Below are positions 48,796 to 59,070 of a DNA stretch of 64,000 nucleotides, one piece after another (the first letter of the stretch is position 1; each line of letters opens with the position of its first letter). The stretch covers positions 812,920 to 876,919 of the forward strand of contig JACBWW010000089.1 in NCBI GenBank assembly GCA_020086605.1, written 5' to 3'. The notes below the pieces were generated by a model. That model ran no database searches, was not told the origin of the DNA, and saw only the letters and a program-made list of their open reading frames with translations. Source of the DNA: Lanius collurio (taxonomy: Eukaryota; Chordata; Aves; Passeriformes; Laniidae). Both the position numbers and the translations under genes were made by a program.

Positions 48796-50373
48796 TGAAG
48801 TTGCATCATCATCGATAGGCCAGGAAACAAAAGCTTATTAGTTGTGTGCCAGGGCTGCTGAATTACCCTCCCTGCCATCAGCAGCCTGACAGCTTGCAAA
48901 ACAGTCTCAGGGATCAAAAATCACAGCCAAGAAGGAGGGCAACAACTGGGAGAGCCTTCGTGAGGGAAAAAGGCATAGAAAACCCTCTCATTATAATTAA
49001 ATAAAATGTATAAATGAGAAAAGCCATTGAAATGGGCGAGTTTACTCAAGGACATAGGGGAAATCGTGTGACTGCATGATGAGGGGCTGAAAAGATGATG
49101 CTCTTCAGGGATAACACAGGCTCTGACCCAGCCAGAGTTTATGGACAAGCTCAGATTTGTAAGGTCGTGCTTAAGGATTCACAGCCCATCTCCGCAGCAT
49201 CCACGCACCTCTCCACGGGAACACAACGCTCCCCTGTCATTTTCTAGCAGTCCCATGGGAAAAGTGTCGGGAAAGCACTTGAGCCGGACAGAAACTCAAT
49301 TCTCCACCTAGCAATCTATTTACAGAGCGATTTATTACAGAGCTTGGTTATCGACTGAGCGAGACACTGTGCCGGTTTTCCTCCCGTAGCAGCAAATCTC
49401 CTTCCTCTGCCGCTACGTGATTATTTTTTTGATCCGCCGATGGGCAGGGACCGCGCTGCAGCGAGGGATGGGAAAGCCATGATTTCTGCTGAGCTCACGC
49501 TCCCCACTTTATCAACCTCGGCTTGTTCTGGCGATAGGAAAACGTAAATGGAGGAGGAGGAAGCCGATCGAGAAGCAGAAGGGCGGCAAAACGCCCGGCT
49601 CCGAACTCACGGCAGGTCCTAGCGCAGGTCACGTCGGAGGGGGGGGTTATTTTTTTGGGATAAATCAAAGGCCGTTTTGGCCACATTTAGGAAAATTCCA
49701 GAAAGAAATATCGACTGTTTTAACCTTCAGAGGAGCAGTGCTCCCACAGCGGTCCTGCGTGCCAGGGTGGGAACTGCCGTGAAGTCCAACACTGCGCTAA
49801 GCAAACGCAGGTATACTTCATTCCGACGGGTGGGAATGGCTGATGGGTACTCGGGAATGGCTCTGCGTGGCGCGCCGGGCTGCCGGAGCCACGGGGCGAC
49901 CGCGGGCGATCGCGACCTGCTCCCGTCGCGATGCCCATCGCCGTGGCCTCAGGGCTACTGCCACACTCAGGCAGATAGCCCACGGCCCCACTGGTGACAC
50001 TGGGGACGCCACTGAGGTAAATCTCCTCCCCCCAGGCTGGTTTTTCCATGTTCTGCGTGTCCGACCCACCCGCGACAGGGGTGAGCGGCACCGGGCGGTG
50101 AAACCCCGCGCATGAGGGGGGCGCGGGCCCCGCACCGCGCACCCACCGGGGGCGGCTCATGCGGGGAGGACCGCACACCTCCGGAGGGACTCCACGACAC
50201 CGGGGAGACCCCACAACGCCGGGGGGACTCGCCCTCCTCTGCTGAACAAAGGCTCCCGCCGGCCCCGAGATGCTCCGGCAGGGTTTGCCCCACGACCCCC
50301 GCCCCACCGCTCCCACCTCAGGCGCGCACCGGAGGCCCCCGCCCCGCTCCCCGCTGCCGCCGCCACCGCTCAC

Positions 50374-50640
50374 CTGGGTGTCGGGGCGCGGCGCATCCTT
50401 CGCCCGCAGCCGCCGCCGCTGCCGCTGAGGGGGGGTCCCGAGGGTCGCTGGCTGAGGGAGGTCGGTTCTGAAAAGAGGTCCCGGGGGTCTGTGCTGAGGA
50501 GGGTCGGTGCTGAGGAGTGTCCCAAGGCTCGGTGCTGAGGGGGATCGGTGCTAAAGGAGGTCCGCGGATCAGTGTTGAGAGGAGTCCCGGGGAGGGGAGG
50601 TGCGGACGGGCGCTCCCGCCGCCTCCGCCGCCGCCCGGGC
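50374..50640 (-). other. MYO9A: MYO9A non-coding first exon (5' boundary approximate)
   Basis: On the minus strand the CpG island contains a strong donor, ACACCCAG|GTGAGC, at 50,373/50,374. This fits the end of a non-coding first exon for MYO9A, whose first coding exon has its own acceptor 31 kb away. The 5' end cannot be read from sequence; I place it loosely before the GC-box cluster at 50.7 kb. Much of this exon would be the degenerate G-rich tandem array at 50,423-50,600, which is unusual for a leader and might lie in promoter DNA instead if transcription starts closer to the donor. Confidence 0.5.
50423..50600 (+). repeat. Degenerate G-rich tandem array in the CpG island
   Basis: Variants of CGGTGCTGAGGAGGGTC recur about eight times (for example GGTCGGTGCTGAGGAGTGTC and GCTCGGTGCTGAGGGGGATC), with a longer period where GTCCCGGGG-like blocks alternate. 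It lies just upstream of the MYO9A donor and probably inside its first exon or core promoter. On the plus strand it is rich in G runs. Confidence 0.8.
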
Positions 50641-50759
50641 GCTGCCCGACTGCCCGCGCGCGCGCGCCACCCTCACGCGCCCGCCGGGCGGAGGCAGCGA
50701 CGGAGGGAGGGGGCGGGAGGCGCGCGCACCGCCCCGCCCCGCCCCGCCGTGGTCACGCC

Positions 50760-50803
50760 CACCGACACGCCCCCTGGACTCACCCCCTGGACTCACCCCC
50801 TGG
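50760..50803 (+). repeat. Short tandem repeat CCCCCTGGACTCA
   Basis: Two full 13-base copies and a partial third, between the GC boxes and the SENP8 first exon. Confidence 0.85.
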
Positions 50804-50819
50804 CGTTACGACGCGGCCG

Positions 50820-50875
50820 CGGCCGCTTTACGGCAGCGCGCGGCAACCGGGCGGCAGCGGGCGATGAGGCGGCGG
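50820..50875 (+). other. SENP8: SENP8 first exon (start approximate)
   Basis: A plus-strand donor, GGCGGCGG|GTGAGAC, at 50,875/50,876 ends the likely first exon. Its start is a guess placed after the GC boxes. The exon contains an ATG at 50,864-50,866 followed by exactly four codons to the donor. If spliced to the acceptor at 55,011 it stays in frame with the main SENP8 start. A second good donor, CTG|GTAAGG at 50,993/50,994, lies after the GGGACACGG array and would give a longer exon 1 that breaks this frame. Which donor is used cannot be decided here. Confidence 0.5.
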
Positions 50876-53800
50876 GTGAGACCCGGGGCGGGGAAACGGA
50901 GGGGGACACGGCGGGACACGGGAGGGGACACGGGAGGGGACACGGCGGGACACGGCGGGACACGGGAGGGGGACACGGCGGGACACGGTACTGGTAAGGC
51001 CCCGGCGCTGGGCGCCATGCCCGGGGGTCGCGCCGGCCGCAGCCGTCGGGGGTCGGTGCTGATCGGCGCCAGGCCTGGAAGCTTCAGCGCGCGTTTTAAG
51101 GGGAGAAAAGGGGAAAATGGGTGAAGGAGGAGTGGAGGTGTGTTACGGTGCTGTGGGTGGTCCCTGCTGCCACCACTGCCAGGCCTCGGCCCTGCGCCCG
51201 GCCCGGGTGCCCCCTCTCCTGGCCCCGTAATTCCCGTGTATTCCCACAGAATAAACGGGAGTTATCGTCCGCAGCGCTGGGGTCAGCGAGCCCTTGCGGG
51301 GCTGCTGGCGTGCTCCGGTTCCGGCACCTGAGCTCGGGGTCAGGCTCGGGGTCAGCACGGCGCTCCTCCTCCCGTGGGGCTGGGACACCCCGAATCGCTT
51401 CCTCTGACCGAATTCCCACTGCTGACCAAATTCCTGTGCCCTCCAGGTCTTTCAGGCTGGTCATATTCCCTCTCCGTGCTTCCCTGGATTAGACCTTTTC
51501 TGCGGGAGGTGAGAGGTGAGTCCATCGGCGTTCGGGGTAAGGATCTGAGCTGCGACCTCCGGGACATTCCCGGTGCCATCGCTCATCCTCGGGCGTTCTG
51601 GTTGCTGAGGGTTTTTTTTTCCTGTTAAACTCCAGGTTTTGCTCCATCCTGGGGGGAAAAAAGCATTGGGTGTTTCTCCTGTGGCTCTTGGTTTCGTGCC
51701 CTGGGAGATGCTGTGACACCAAGAGAGGTTCTGAGTTTGGTTGCAGAGTCTTTGGTTTGGGGAATTTGTCCAGAACGGAGAAGTCTGGACATAGTGAGTA
51801 CAGAGCTTGGAATATTTTCCTCTGATTTCAGCACTCATGACCTGTTGAACCTGCAGAAGGGGGATGTTCTTGTATTATCCAGGAATTATGACCTACAGCG
51901 ACAGAGAGATTATTTATATTTAACAAAACAGGAGACAACTACACTTCCGTTCTGGTTGAGTTGTTTAATTTTCCTTGAGTTTCTCCTCTGGCTCTGTCAG
52001 GAAACACAGAAGTCCAGAGATTCAGGTGTCACCCAGCCCGGCTCCTGCTGGTAAATAGAAATTAATGTTCCTTGTCTGCTCTTGCTCCATTAATAACTAT
52101 CCAGACATGGTATCTAAACCCCATATTTCCTGGAAAAATGAACAGTCTTGGAGTTAAACCATAGGGTCTTTTCCTCTTGATCTTTAAAAGACAAAACTTT
52201 CTCTGTCCCTCCTCCTAGTCCCTGGTAAAATCTGGATTTTTTCCTTCCAGGTGACCATTTTCCTATTTACTTCCATGTTCTTTAAATTAGGAACAGGACT
52301 CTAGTGATGTGTCACCTTAAACTATTCACTCTGGAGGTTCTTAGCACCTTTAATTTATTAAAATAGACTTTAGGAATCTGATCTATCCTTAGTTCACGCT
52401 CCCTTTGCTCTTGTCACTGCCTTTTTATGCTCAGTTATTGAGGAGTCTCATTCCTTGGCTCTCAAGTGCCTTCAGCAATTACCTGCAGAGTTGTTGTGTG
52501 TAATGGTGTGAAAATGACAGGTTTGGGGTGTTTTTTGGTCAAGTGGTGGAAAACAGAGGCTTTGCTTTATGTCCAGACACGAAGGAGCCCCATCTGTTTA
52601 CGGATTGAACTCGCACTAATGTCAGCAGCTAATTTGTTAAATTATTATCACTTCAGTGAGGGAAGCTTGACCTCTCACCCTATTGATGCAACACAGCACC
52701 GTTTTCAAATCTGTAAATGGAAGGCTGGTGTTTGTGTTGAAATGCTCCTTTCTTTCTCCCCACTTTCCTCGTCTCAGCACTGGAAATGGGGCAGCTGAAA
52801 TCCCTTGGAGGAGCTGAGGATTCCAGGGAGTTTGCACAAATTCCAACTATTAATACGCAAATAAAATGAACCAACAAGACACTTGTTGGCAACCTCCAGC
52901 AAGTGTTCCTGGCTTCTGCCAGTATTTATTCCTATTTTTATGAAAACTGAACAGTGTGCCTGAGCCTTCAGGAAGAGAGTCCTGCCTGTTGCTGAGCAGA
53001 GCTGCTCCCAGTCCACGTAGGGATTTCAGTGCTCCTCTGAGGCTTGGATCCACATCCTGGCTCCTCTGCAGATCCACCTTCAGCTCTAATGGGAGGTTCT
53101 CCCAAAAAAAAACACCTTACCAGTGGCTTTTCACAGCCCCACCACGTTGTTTTGGTCCTCGCTGCTTACCTGACCTGGCTCTGAGGGAGCCTCCCAAGGG
53201 TTTTCCTTGGAGCTGCACGTGGTGAGTCATCCCACAGAACTCACAGGCAGTTTCACAAATACCAGATGGCAATAAAATTAGAAGTAGTAGCCAGTGGCAA
53301 TTGAGCACTTGCTAGAACCATTCTCTCCTTCCTGACTGGAGGAACCTGCCAAATGTCCTGACAGAAACAAAAAAAAAAAGAAAACCAGCGATGTTTCTGC
53401 AGAGTGGAAAATTAACAGAGCACGGGACACACACTTCCCTTGCCCTTAATCCCATTTGGACTGGAGTGGAAAGCTAATGGCTGGATTTCTCCATGTCCAG
53501 GAGAAGATGAAACAGAAAGAACACAATGTAAAGGAAAATTTGGGGCATTTTATGGGGACATTCAATAAGTATTTCAGCAGTGCCCGTGTTAAACCCCCAA
53601 ACAGGATGTCTGGAGGACGTCCACATCTTTAAACCAGGCTATATTCAGGCAGGCTGAGGAGTTACTGGGATTCTGTTTGGATTTCTTGTTTTCATACTAC
53701 GAGGGTTTGCACCACGAGTTTGGAAATAGTTGGAGCTCGTTAAGGTCGGAAGCGTGTGCAAATACCATTGTGTTTGGCTCAGCATAAACAAGGGCTGCTC

Positions 53801-55011
53801 CCTTCCTCCGGTGACTCCTGCTGCTCGGCACCTCCGGGATGCGCCAGCCGCACACAATCGCTGGTTCATGCCCCAAACACTCAGCTCGGCCCTTCCTTCC
53901 CACGTGTTCCACATGGGCCATGGCTCATCCATTCCGCTCCTTGCCCGTCACGTGCCAGGGGACCTTGCCAAGATTTTTGAGAGATAAATCCCTTAATTTA
54001 TGCATCCCAGGCCAGGAAGGGTTATTCTTCATGATTCATGTCACAGTAAGAAGCGTGAATCTACGTCTTCCTAACAGAACACTCCATTTGCTTCTTTCCT
54101 CCTTATCATGATGGAAAATTAGTGACTTATTTGTAGTGAATCATATTAAAGTGATCTTATCGTTCTGAGCTTTCACACGAGGCTTTCAGAAATCAGAAGT
54201 TTTTGTGCTGCCTTTAGGACAGAGGAGGGAAGGGTGAGGCCAAACCAGCTCCATGTCACCCCTGTCCCAAGTTGTGGCATTTCCAGCCCTGTCCTGGCCA
54301 GGGAAGGAGCTGGAGGCTGAGGATGCATCACAGCACTGAGGAGTGTGGAAGGACTTCGGGTGTCAGAGCTAAAGGAAAACCAGGGTGGATATAGGGGTTT
54401 TAAATCAAATTTCCCTATGGAAAATCTCTTAAATCCTACTCTGGCTACATAGAGTTGTCCTAAAGATTCCCACGGTCAGGAACTGGTTTGTTTGTGATCT
54501 CGTCTTGCTTTGTTACTCCTTACTCATGGCTGTGCCTCCTGTGCTGGCAGCCCAGCAGGTTCTCCTGGAACAGGTCATGCCTCTGGCACGGAGCTGGGGC
54601 TCGCTGTGCTCAGAGAAAGGGACCATACGTCTGTCAGACAGCCCCAAAAGCTTTTTATTTAGGAAATACCAGTGATGCAAAGAGCTCCAGTGATTGTCAC
54701 TGCATGGGTAAAACACTGAGGCACCCAAACACCACCTGACTTCTGGGTCACTCCTGGTTTCTGTGCAGGAACTGCTCTGAAACTCCTTTGCTGTGAGGTT
54801 CAGATCCTCAGGATGGAAGGTTGATCTCACTGGAGCCACAGTAGGTTGCTGCTCAGCCCAACACCCTATGTTCTCCATCTCTCATGATCCTTCAGATATC
54901 CACCTGTGCTCTTGCTCACTGCTGCTGAGCAGGATCTCCAGGTGTCAGTTGGGCTGTATCACGTCCCAGGTGTGACCAGTTCCTAACCCACGTTCCCGTT
55001 CTCCGTTGCAG
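50876..55011 (+). other. SENP8: SENP8 intron 1
   Basis: The 4.1-kb interval between the exon 1 donor and the acceptor CGTTGCAG ending at 55,011 is intron. It starts in the CpG island with a GGGACACGG minisatellite (about 50,900-50,993) and becomes AT-richer after about 51.1 kb. I see no coding exon and no CR1 fragment in it. Short open frames around 51.1-51.5 kb are typical of GC-rich DNA and show no domain. Confidence 0.7.
50898..50993 (+). repeat. GGGACACGG minisatellite at the start of SENP8 intron 1
   Basis: About eight units of 10-12 bases built on GGGACACGG with CG, GA or GAGG joints. It starts about 20 bases after the proposed SENP8 donor and ends at a second good donor (CTG|GTAAGG). 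The regularly spaced G runs on the plus strand could form G-quadruplexes in DNA or nascent RNA. Confidence 0.85.
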
Positions 55012-55038
55012 CTCTGGCGGTTCCCGGGGCGGCGCAGG

Positions 55039-55677
55039 ATGGATCCCGTGGTTCTCAGCTACATGGACAGCCTGCTGAGGCGGTCGGACGTGGCCCTGCT
55101 GGAGCCCCCAAACTGGCTCAATGACCACATCATCGGCTTCGCCTTCGAGTACTTTGCCAACCAGCAGTTCCAGGAGTTCGGCCACCGTGTTTGTTTCATC
55201 AGCCCCGAGGTGGCTCAGTTCATCAAGTGTGCCCTTAGTCAGGAAGAAATAGCCATATTCCTCCAGCCGCTGGACCTTCTCTGCAAGGAGCTGGTGTTCC
55301 TGCCTATCAATGACAACTCCAGCCAGGCCGCTGGGGGCACCCACTGGAGCTTACTGGTTTATTTCAGGGACAAGAAGTGCTTTGCCCATTACGATTCCCA
55401 CAGTAAATGCAACTCTGTCCATGCCAAGCAGGTGGCGGGGAAGCTGGAGGCCTTTCTGGGAAAAAGAGGGGGCAAAGCCACCTTTGTGGAGGAGAAGGCG
55501 CCGGCACAGCAGAACAGCTACGACTGTGGCATGTATGTGATCTGCAATGCCGAGGCTCTGTGCCACGGGTACTTCCAGGGCCGCATGGAGCCTCTGCTGC
55601 AGCTCCTCACCCCCTCCTACATCACACAGAAGAGGTCAGAGTGGAAAGCTCTCATCACGAAACTGGCACAGAAGTGA
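55039..55677 (+). CDS. SENP8: Sentrin-specific protease 8 (NEDD8 protease, NEDP1/DEN1)
   Basis: The frame encodes a 212-residue C48-family cysteine protease, the same length I recall for human SENP8. The family enzyme trims the NEDD8 precursor and removes NEDD8 from cullins and other targets in nucleus and cytosol. The catalytic triad is intact: His102 in GGTHWSLLVY, Asp119 in HYDS and Cys163 in QQNSYDCGMYVICN, with Gln157/158 just before it. The motif WLNDHIIGFAFEYFA (26-40) is also a strong family signature. The whole protein is in one exon, as in mammals. The start is ATG 55,039, in strong context (A at -3, G at +4), 27 bases after the acceptor. The frame is open upstream to the acceptor, which permits the N-terminal extension described in the findings. 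GRAMD2A converges from the right. Confidence 0.98.
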   Translation: MDPVVLSYMDSLLRRSDVALLEPPNWLNDHIIGFAFEYFANQQFQEFGHRVCFISPEVAQFIKCALSQEEIAIFLQPLDLLCKELVFLPINDNSSQAAGGTHWSLLVYFRDKKCFAHYDSHSKCNSVHAKQVAGKLEAFLGKRGGKATFVEEKAPAQQNSYDCGMYVICNAEALCHGYFQGRMEPLLQLLTPSYITQKRSEWKALITKLAQK

Positions 55678-56770
55678 TGGGTACACCTCCAGCCCCCCAA
55701 AAACTGCCTTCCCAGTCCAAGAGGCAGCACCCCCAGTGCCTGAGGGAGATGCCCATGCACAGGATTGTCCCAAAGAAAAAGAATGTAACCCCTCTAGCAT
55801 GGCTACACCCCCAAACACCCCATTCCCTCCTGGAAAAGCCTTATTCTCCTCTGGAAATCACCGGCCTTTCAACTTCAAATGACAAGAGTCACTTTGCTTT
55901 CAAAGAAACCCTCTCCATGGTACATTTTTACAGTAATGGCTGTGGCAAAACAGGTTGCTAAAGAGACTTCTCCACCTGTGCCCAGCAGGCAACACACCCT
56001 CATTAGGTGGCTTTAGTTGGCTCCAGGCATTGTCCTTCCAAGCCAGGCTTAGCAAATGCCCTTTAAACCCAAGCCCCTGAGTGCTTTATCATGGACAGTT
56101 CTAGTTTGTGCCTGCTGCTAATGGTATTGGAGCAATCTGGGATTTTGTACCTCTGAAAACCTGACATTAAGCTGACACTGCAAAAAGATGAGACTCCAAA
56201 GGAAATGCTACAATTAATTTAAGAACAGGGCAAAAACAAAGTCAGTTTTCATCAGCCAGGTGCTCCTAGGCCACACAGCAATGGCTTTTTTGTCCCCTGC
56301 CCCTGCTTGTTCTTACTGCAAATTAAAACCCAACTCTGAACTGCTGGAAGATTAATAGGAAGCTGAGAAAGCCAATCCTAGGAAAGGAAACTTAATTGAG
56401 CTGAAAAGCAACACTCACTCTTTGAAGTTTGGGGTTTTTCATTAGGATTTTAGGTCGTCTCAGTGTGGGGAGGGTTTGTCAGCGCTCCCCAACCCTTGTT
56501 AGCGTCACTGCACACAGCGGTTGCTGCTCTAACACAAAACCAGTTCTGTTACTGGAGAGAAAAAAAAAAAAACACACCAGGGAGAACAAAAGGACAGAGT
56601 TTGAGGTATAAAAGCCAAAGATAACTGCAGGCTCCTTGAAGTCCTTAATGCACTTCAGAAAACTGAAAGACTTCCCCTCCCGTACTGGATGATGGCTGGG
56701 ATCCCAGAGTGGATCCTCTCCTTAAAGACAGGCTTAGCAGTGTGGAGAATAAAAATTAAACTGAGATGTC
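55678..56770 (+). other. SENP8: SENP8 3' UTR (end approximate)
   Basis: After the TGA at 55,675-55,677 the sequence is non-coding. The first canonical AATAAA on this strand is at 56,748-56,753, so transcripts probably end near 56,770. An earlier ATTAAA near 56,324 could give a shorter form. No other gene overlaps it. Confidence 0.55.
56748..56753 (+). terminator. SENP8: Likely SENP8 polyadenylation signal
   Basis: This is the first canonical AATAAA on the plus strand after the SENP8 stop codon, about 1.07 kb downstream. Cleavage would be expected 10-30 bases further on. Assignment is by position only. Confidence 0.5.
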
Positions 56771-58624
56771 GTTGCAGGATAAGGAATAATCTCTCACCTG
56801 GTGAGAAGCAAGGAGCAGGTTGCTCAGGTGGTGTCTAGCAGAGCAACCACACCCCAACCTAAGCAGGGAAATCCGGGTTAAGTACAACCCTTGGGGAAGG
56901 ACGTTTTTAACCTGGAGCTCCAGTGTGTGCAGCAGCACAGAACTGAGGGGATGGAGGACCTCACCTTCCCTTGCTCCCAGTGAAAGGCAAGAAACCAGCC
57001 CAGGCTGTCCCAAAACTGCCCTCATGGCAGCACTGGGGCTTGAAAAGGGTTGGGGTCATTCCTCTCCTTCCTAAAACTGCCTGCACAGGAGAGCAGCCTG
57101 CAGCACCAGCCCTCTCTGGAAAACCCACTCAGCTGGAGCTGGAATGGGATCGAGCCACTTGCTGAAGGGGATGCACTTTGGACTCTGAGGGGCTTTGCCA
57201 GAGCAACGTCACTGCCACTCCCAAATCCCAAATAAACCTCAGCCCAAACCGTGCACTTCCCATCGTCATCCCGTCCTTGGTGTCCCTGCTCGTGCTGTGG
57301 CTCCTGCTGCCCCACAGAGTGTCACAGCATGATGGCTCTGACTCATCCGTCTGACTGTGCCTTCCTGGCTGATTTAATCTCCCAATCCTATTTTTAGAGG
57401 TTGTCTTGGGCTGGGGAGGGAGGAAGACAGGATGGTGGGTGTGGCATGGGGAACAGCAGGGGGACTTGAGGGCAGGGGCTGTGCTCATCCAGCACCACTC
57501 TGTGCTCCTCATCCCTGTTTCCAGGCCAGCAAGGTGAGTATCCAGGGACGTTCCCTGCACCCGAGGCTTTTACGTGGCATTTCTTTACACAAAGAAAAGC
57601 AAATAGGCTCAAGCAGGGCGTCACTGGGAGACAGGCAGGCAGACACTTAGTGGGAAATAAAACCAGAGCCATGAACCACATCCTGGCAGCAGGAACCCCC
57701 TAAAGCACACTGGGGGCTCATCCCAGTGCTCTTCCAAACCTCCTCCACATCACTGCACCCATGGCTTGTCCCACGACTGGCTGTAACCAGAGTTCTGAAA
57801 GGAGACGACATTCCTGGCTCGGGCTCAGCACAGGGACCTCACGTACCTGCTGTTGGAGCACCCAACAAACACCAGGCTGGGCACATCAGAGCAAACCCCC
57901 TCCCCCCAGTCCTCAAAACCTCTTTTTTGTGGCCAAGAGCCCCACTTTGAGGTTGGACCCACTGAACCCCAACCTGTCTGCTGGAGAAACAATGCCAAAC
58001 CCATTTCCACCGGGTAAACGAGCTGGGTGAGTCCCTGGCAGGGTCAGGACAGCACCTTTCAGCCTTCCTCCAGGTTACCCATGGAATCAAAGGCTCCAAC
58101 AGCCCCCTAACACCGGGGCTTTGAAGAAACCAGACCATCCCCCCAGGCACCTCTGGGTGCTAAATCCCCCCCAAAATGGGTGACACTACTCCGACCCCAC
58201 TTAGCCAGTGCCACCGTGGTTTTCAAGGTGGGCCATTTTCATGCATTTTGCTGCATGGGCCAGGCCGGGGAAAGGAGTGAAATTGGGTTGTGGATGTGTA
58301 GGAAGGAGGAGGAGGAGAAAGAGGAAGGCTCACCCTGCCCACCCCAGCAGGGTGGGGCTGCAATTCAGGTCCCTCCCCCGGCACCGCTGTCCTCAAGGTG
58401 GCCCTGCCACCGGCGCGTCACATCCCGCAGTCTCTGCTGCCATCTAGTGCAATAACCTCTTTGGCCCCTCCGTCGGGAGCATCCCTGTCCCCTTGTCTAG
58501 AGGATGGGCTGTCCCCATGTCACCCACATACTCAAGGGGCACTGGGACAGCACAGATTTTGGGGTGCCTGGTGTAGGGGCTCACAGCCTGGCACCGCTGT
58601 GGAGGATGCTGGTGAGAGAGCGAT
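56771..58624. other. Intergenic spacer between SENP8 and GRAMD2A 3' ends
   Basis: This is the gap between the proposed 3' ends of two convergent genes. It has moderate GC content, with no recognisable exon, RNA gene or CR1 element. Open frames here (up to 143 codons on the minus strand near 57.1-57.6 kb) carry no domain that I recognise. A further plus-strand AATAAA near 57,229 could mark a longer SENP8 transcript. Confidence 0.5.
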
Positions 58625-58642
58625 GTGCTAGAAAATCCTGCG

Positions 58643-58648
58643 TTTATT
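58643..58648 (-). terminator. GRAMD2A: Likely GRAMD2A polyadenylation signal
   Basis: Scanning downstream of the GRAMD2A stop on the minus strand, this is the first canonical AATAAA. Cleavage would fall near 58,620-58,635. Confidence 0.5.
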
Positions 58649-59048
58649 TTCATTTCATTTAAAAGCCGTTCCAAGCCCAGAGCGAGCAGCAAGCTCTTCC
58701 CCAGGGCACAGGGATTTGGCCCCATCAGCACTTGTAGCTCCCAAAAAAACAGGAAAGAAAACCCAAAGGAATCACACCGATATCACCTGGCACCCCGGTG
58801 CACTCCTGGGTGGGCTGTGGGACAAATCCAGCAGGACAAATCCTGCAGCACTCAGCGCCATGCAGTGACAAGGTTAACAGGAACCAGGGCACAGACGCTG
58901 CGCTCCGGGACATTCCCCAGTGCCAGCCATGGGCTCCTTTCCAACGTCTTAACGGCATGAGCGGGACTAACCAAGTCCACCGGGGCCAGGTGTGGACCCC
59001 AGCGAGGACACCTGGTCTGGGGGACCCTAAAGTGCTTTGCAAGGGACA

Positions 59049-59070
59049 CACACACACACCCCCCCCCCCC
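59049..59070 (+). repeat. Simple (AC)n followed by poly-C
   Basis: A short ACACACACACAC tract runs into a stretch of C residues inside the GRAMD2A 3' UTR. Confidence 0.9.

Larger units (their letters stand above)
19270..50373 (-). other. MYO9A: MYO9A intron 1 (about 31 kb)
   Basis: The interval between the exon 2 acceptor (19,270-19,272) and the CpG-island donor (50,368-50,373) on the minus strand is the long first intron. It contains CR1 fragments at 21.8, 23.6, 29.2, 33.5, 46.2 and 47.6 kb, simple repeats, and GC-rich or GATA-rich pockets at 30.66, 37.04 and 43.35-43.67 kb. Open frames here (for example 253 codons at 20,094-20,855) show no recognisable domain or conserved motif. I see nothing specific in 24.0-28.6, 31.0-33.5, 38.2-43.3 and 48.0-49.6 kb. 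The splice pairing is inferred and could include alternative leader exons I cannot see. Confidence 0.7.
49840..51090. promoter_or_regulatory. CpG island / divergent MYO9A-SENP8 promoter
   Basis: This stretch is far richer in G+C and CpG than the AT-rich introns around it. It lies between two oppositely directed splice donors: minus strand at 50,373 for MYO9A and plus strand at 50,876 for SENP8. GC boxes (GGGGCGGG type) sit at about 50,709-50,718 and as three tandem CCCCGCC units at 50,731-50,747. I see no convincing TATA box, as expected for housekeeping-type CpG-island promoters. The core of both promoters is therefore most likely about 50,640-50,830. The bidirectional role is inferred from gene layout. 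Confidence 0.8.

Noticed and set aside
49720..50373. 217-codon minus-strand frame in the CpG island
   Set aside because: Stop codons are rare in such GC-rich DNA. The frame begins in the intron next to the MYO9A donor, is low-complexity Gly/Pro/Arg, and has no recognisable domain.
50548..51124. Overlapping plus-strand frames of 149 and 174 codons in the CpG island
   Set aside because: They translate GC-rich promoter DNA and the GGGACACGG array into repetitive Arg/Gly/Thr sequence, typical of chance frames. Only the short in-frame segment from 50,864 is kept, as a possible SENP8 extension.
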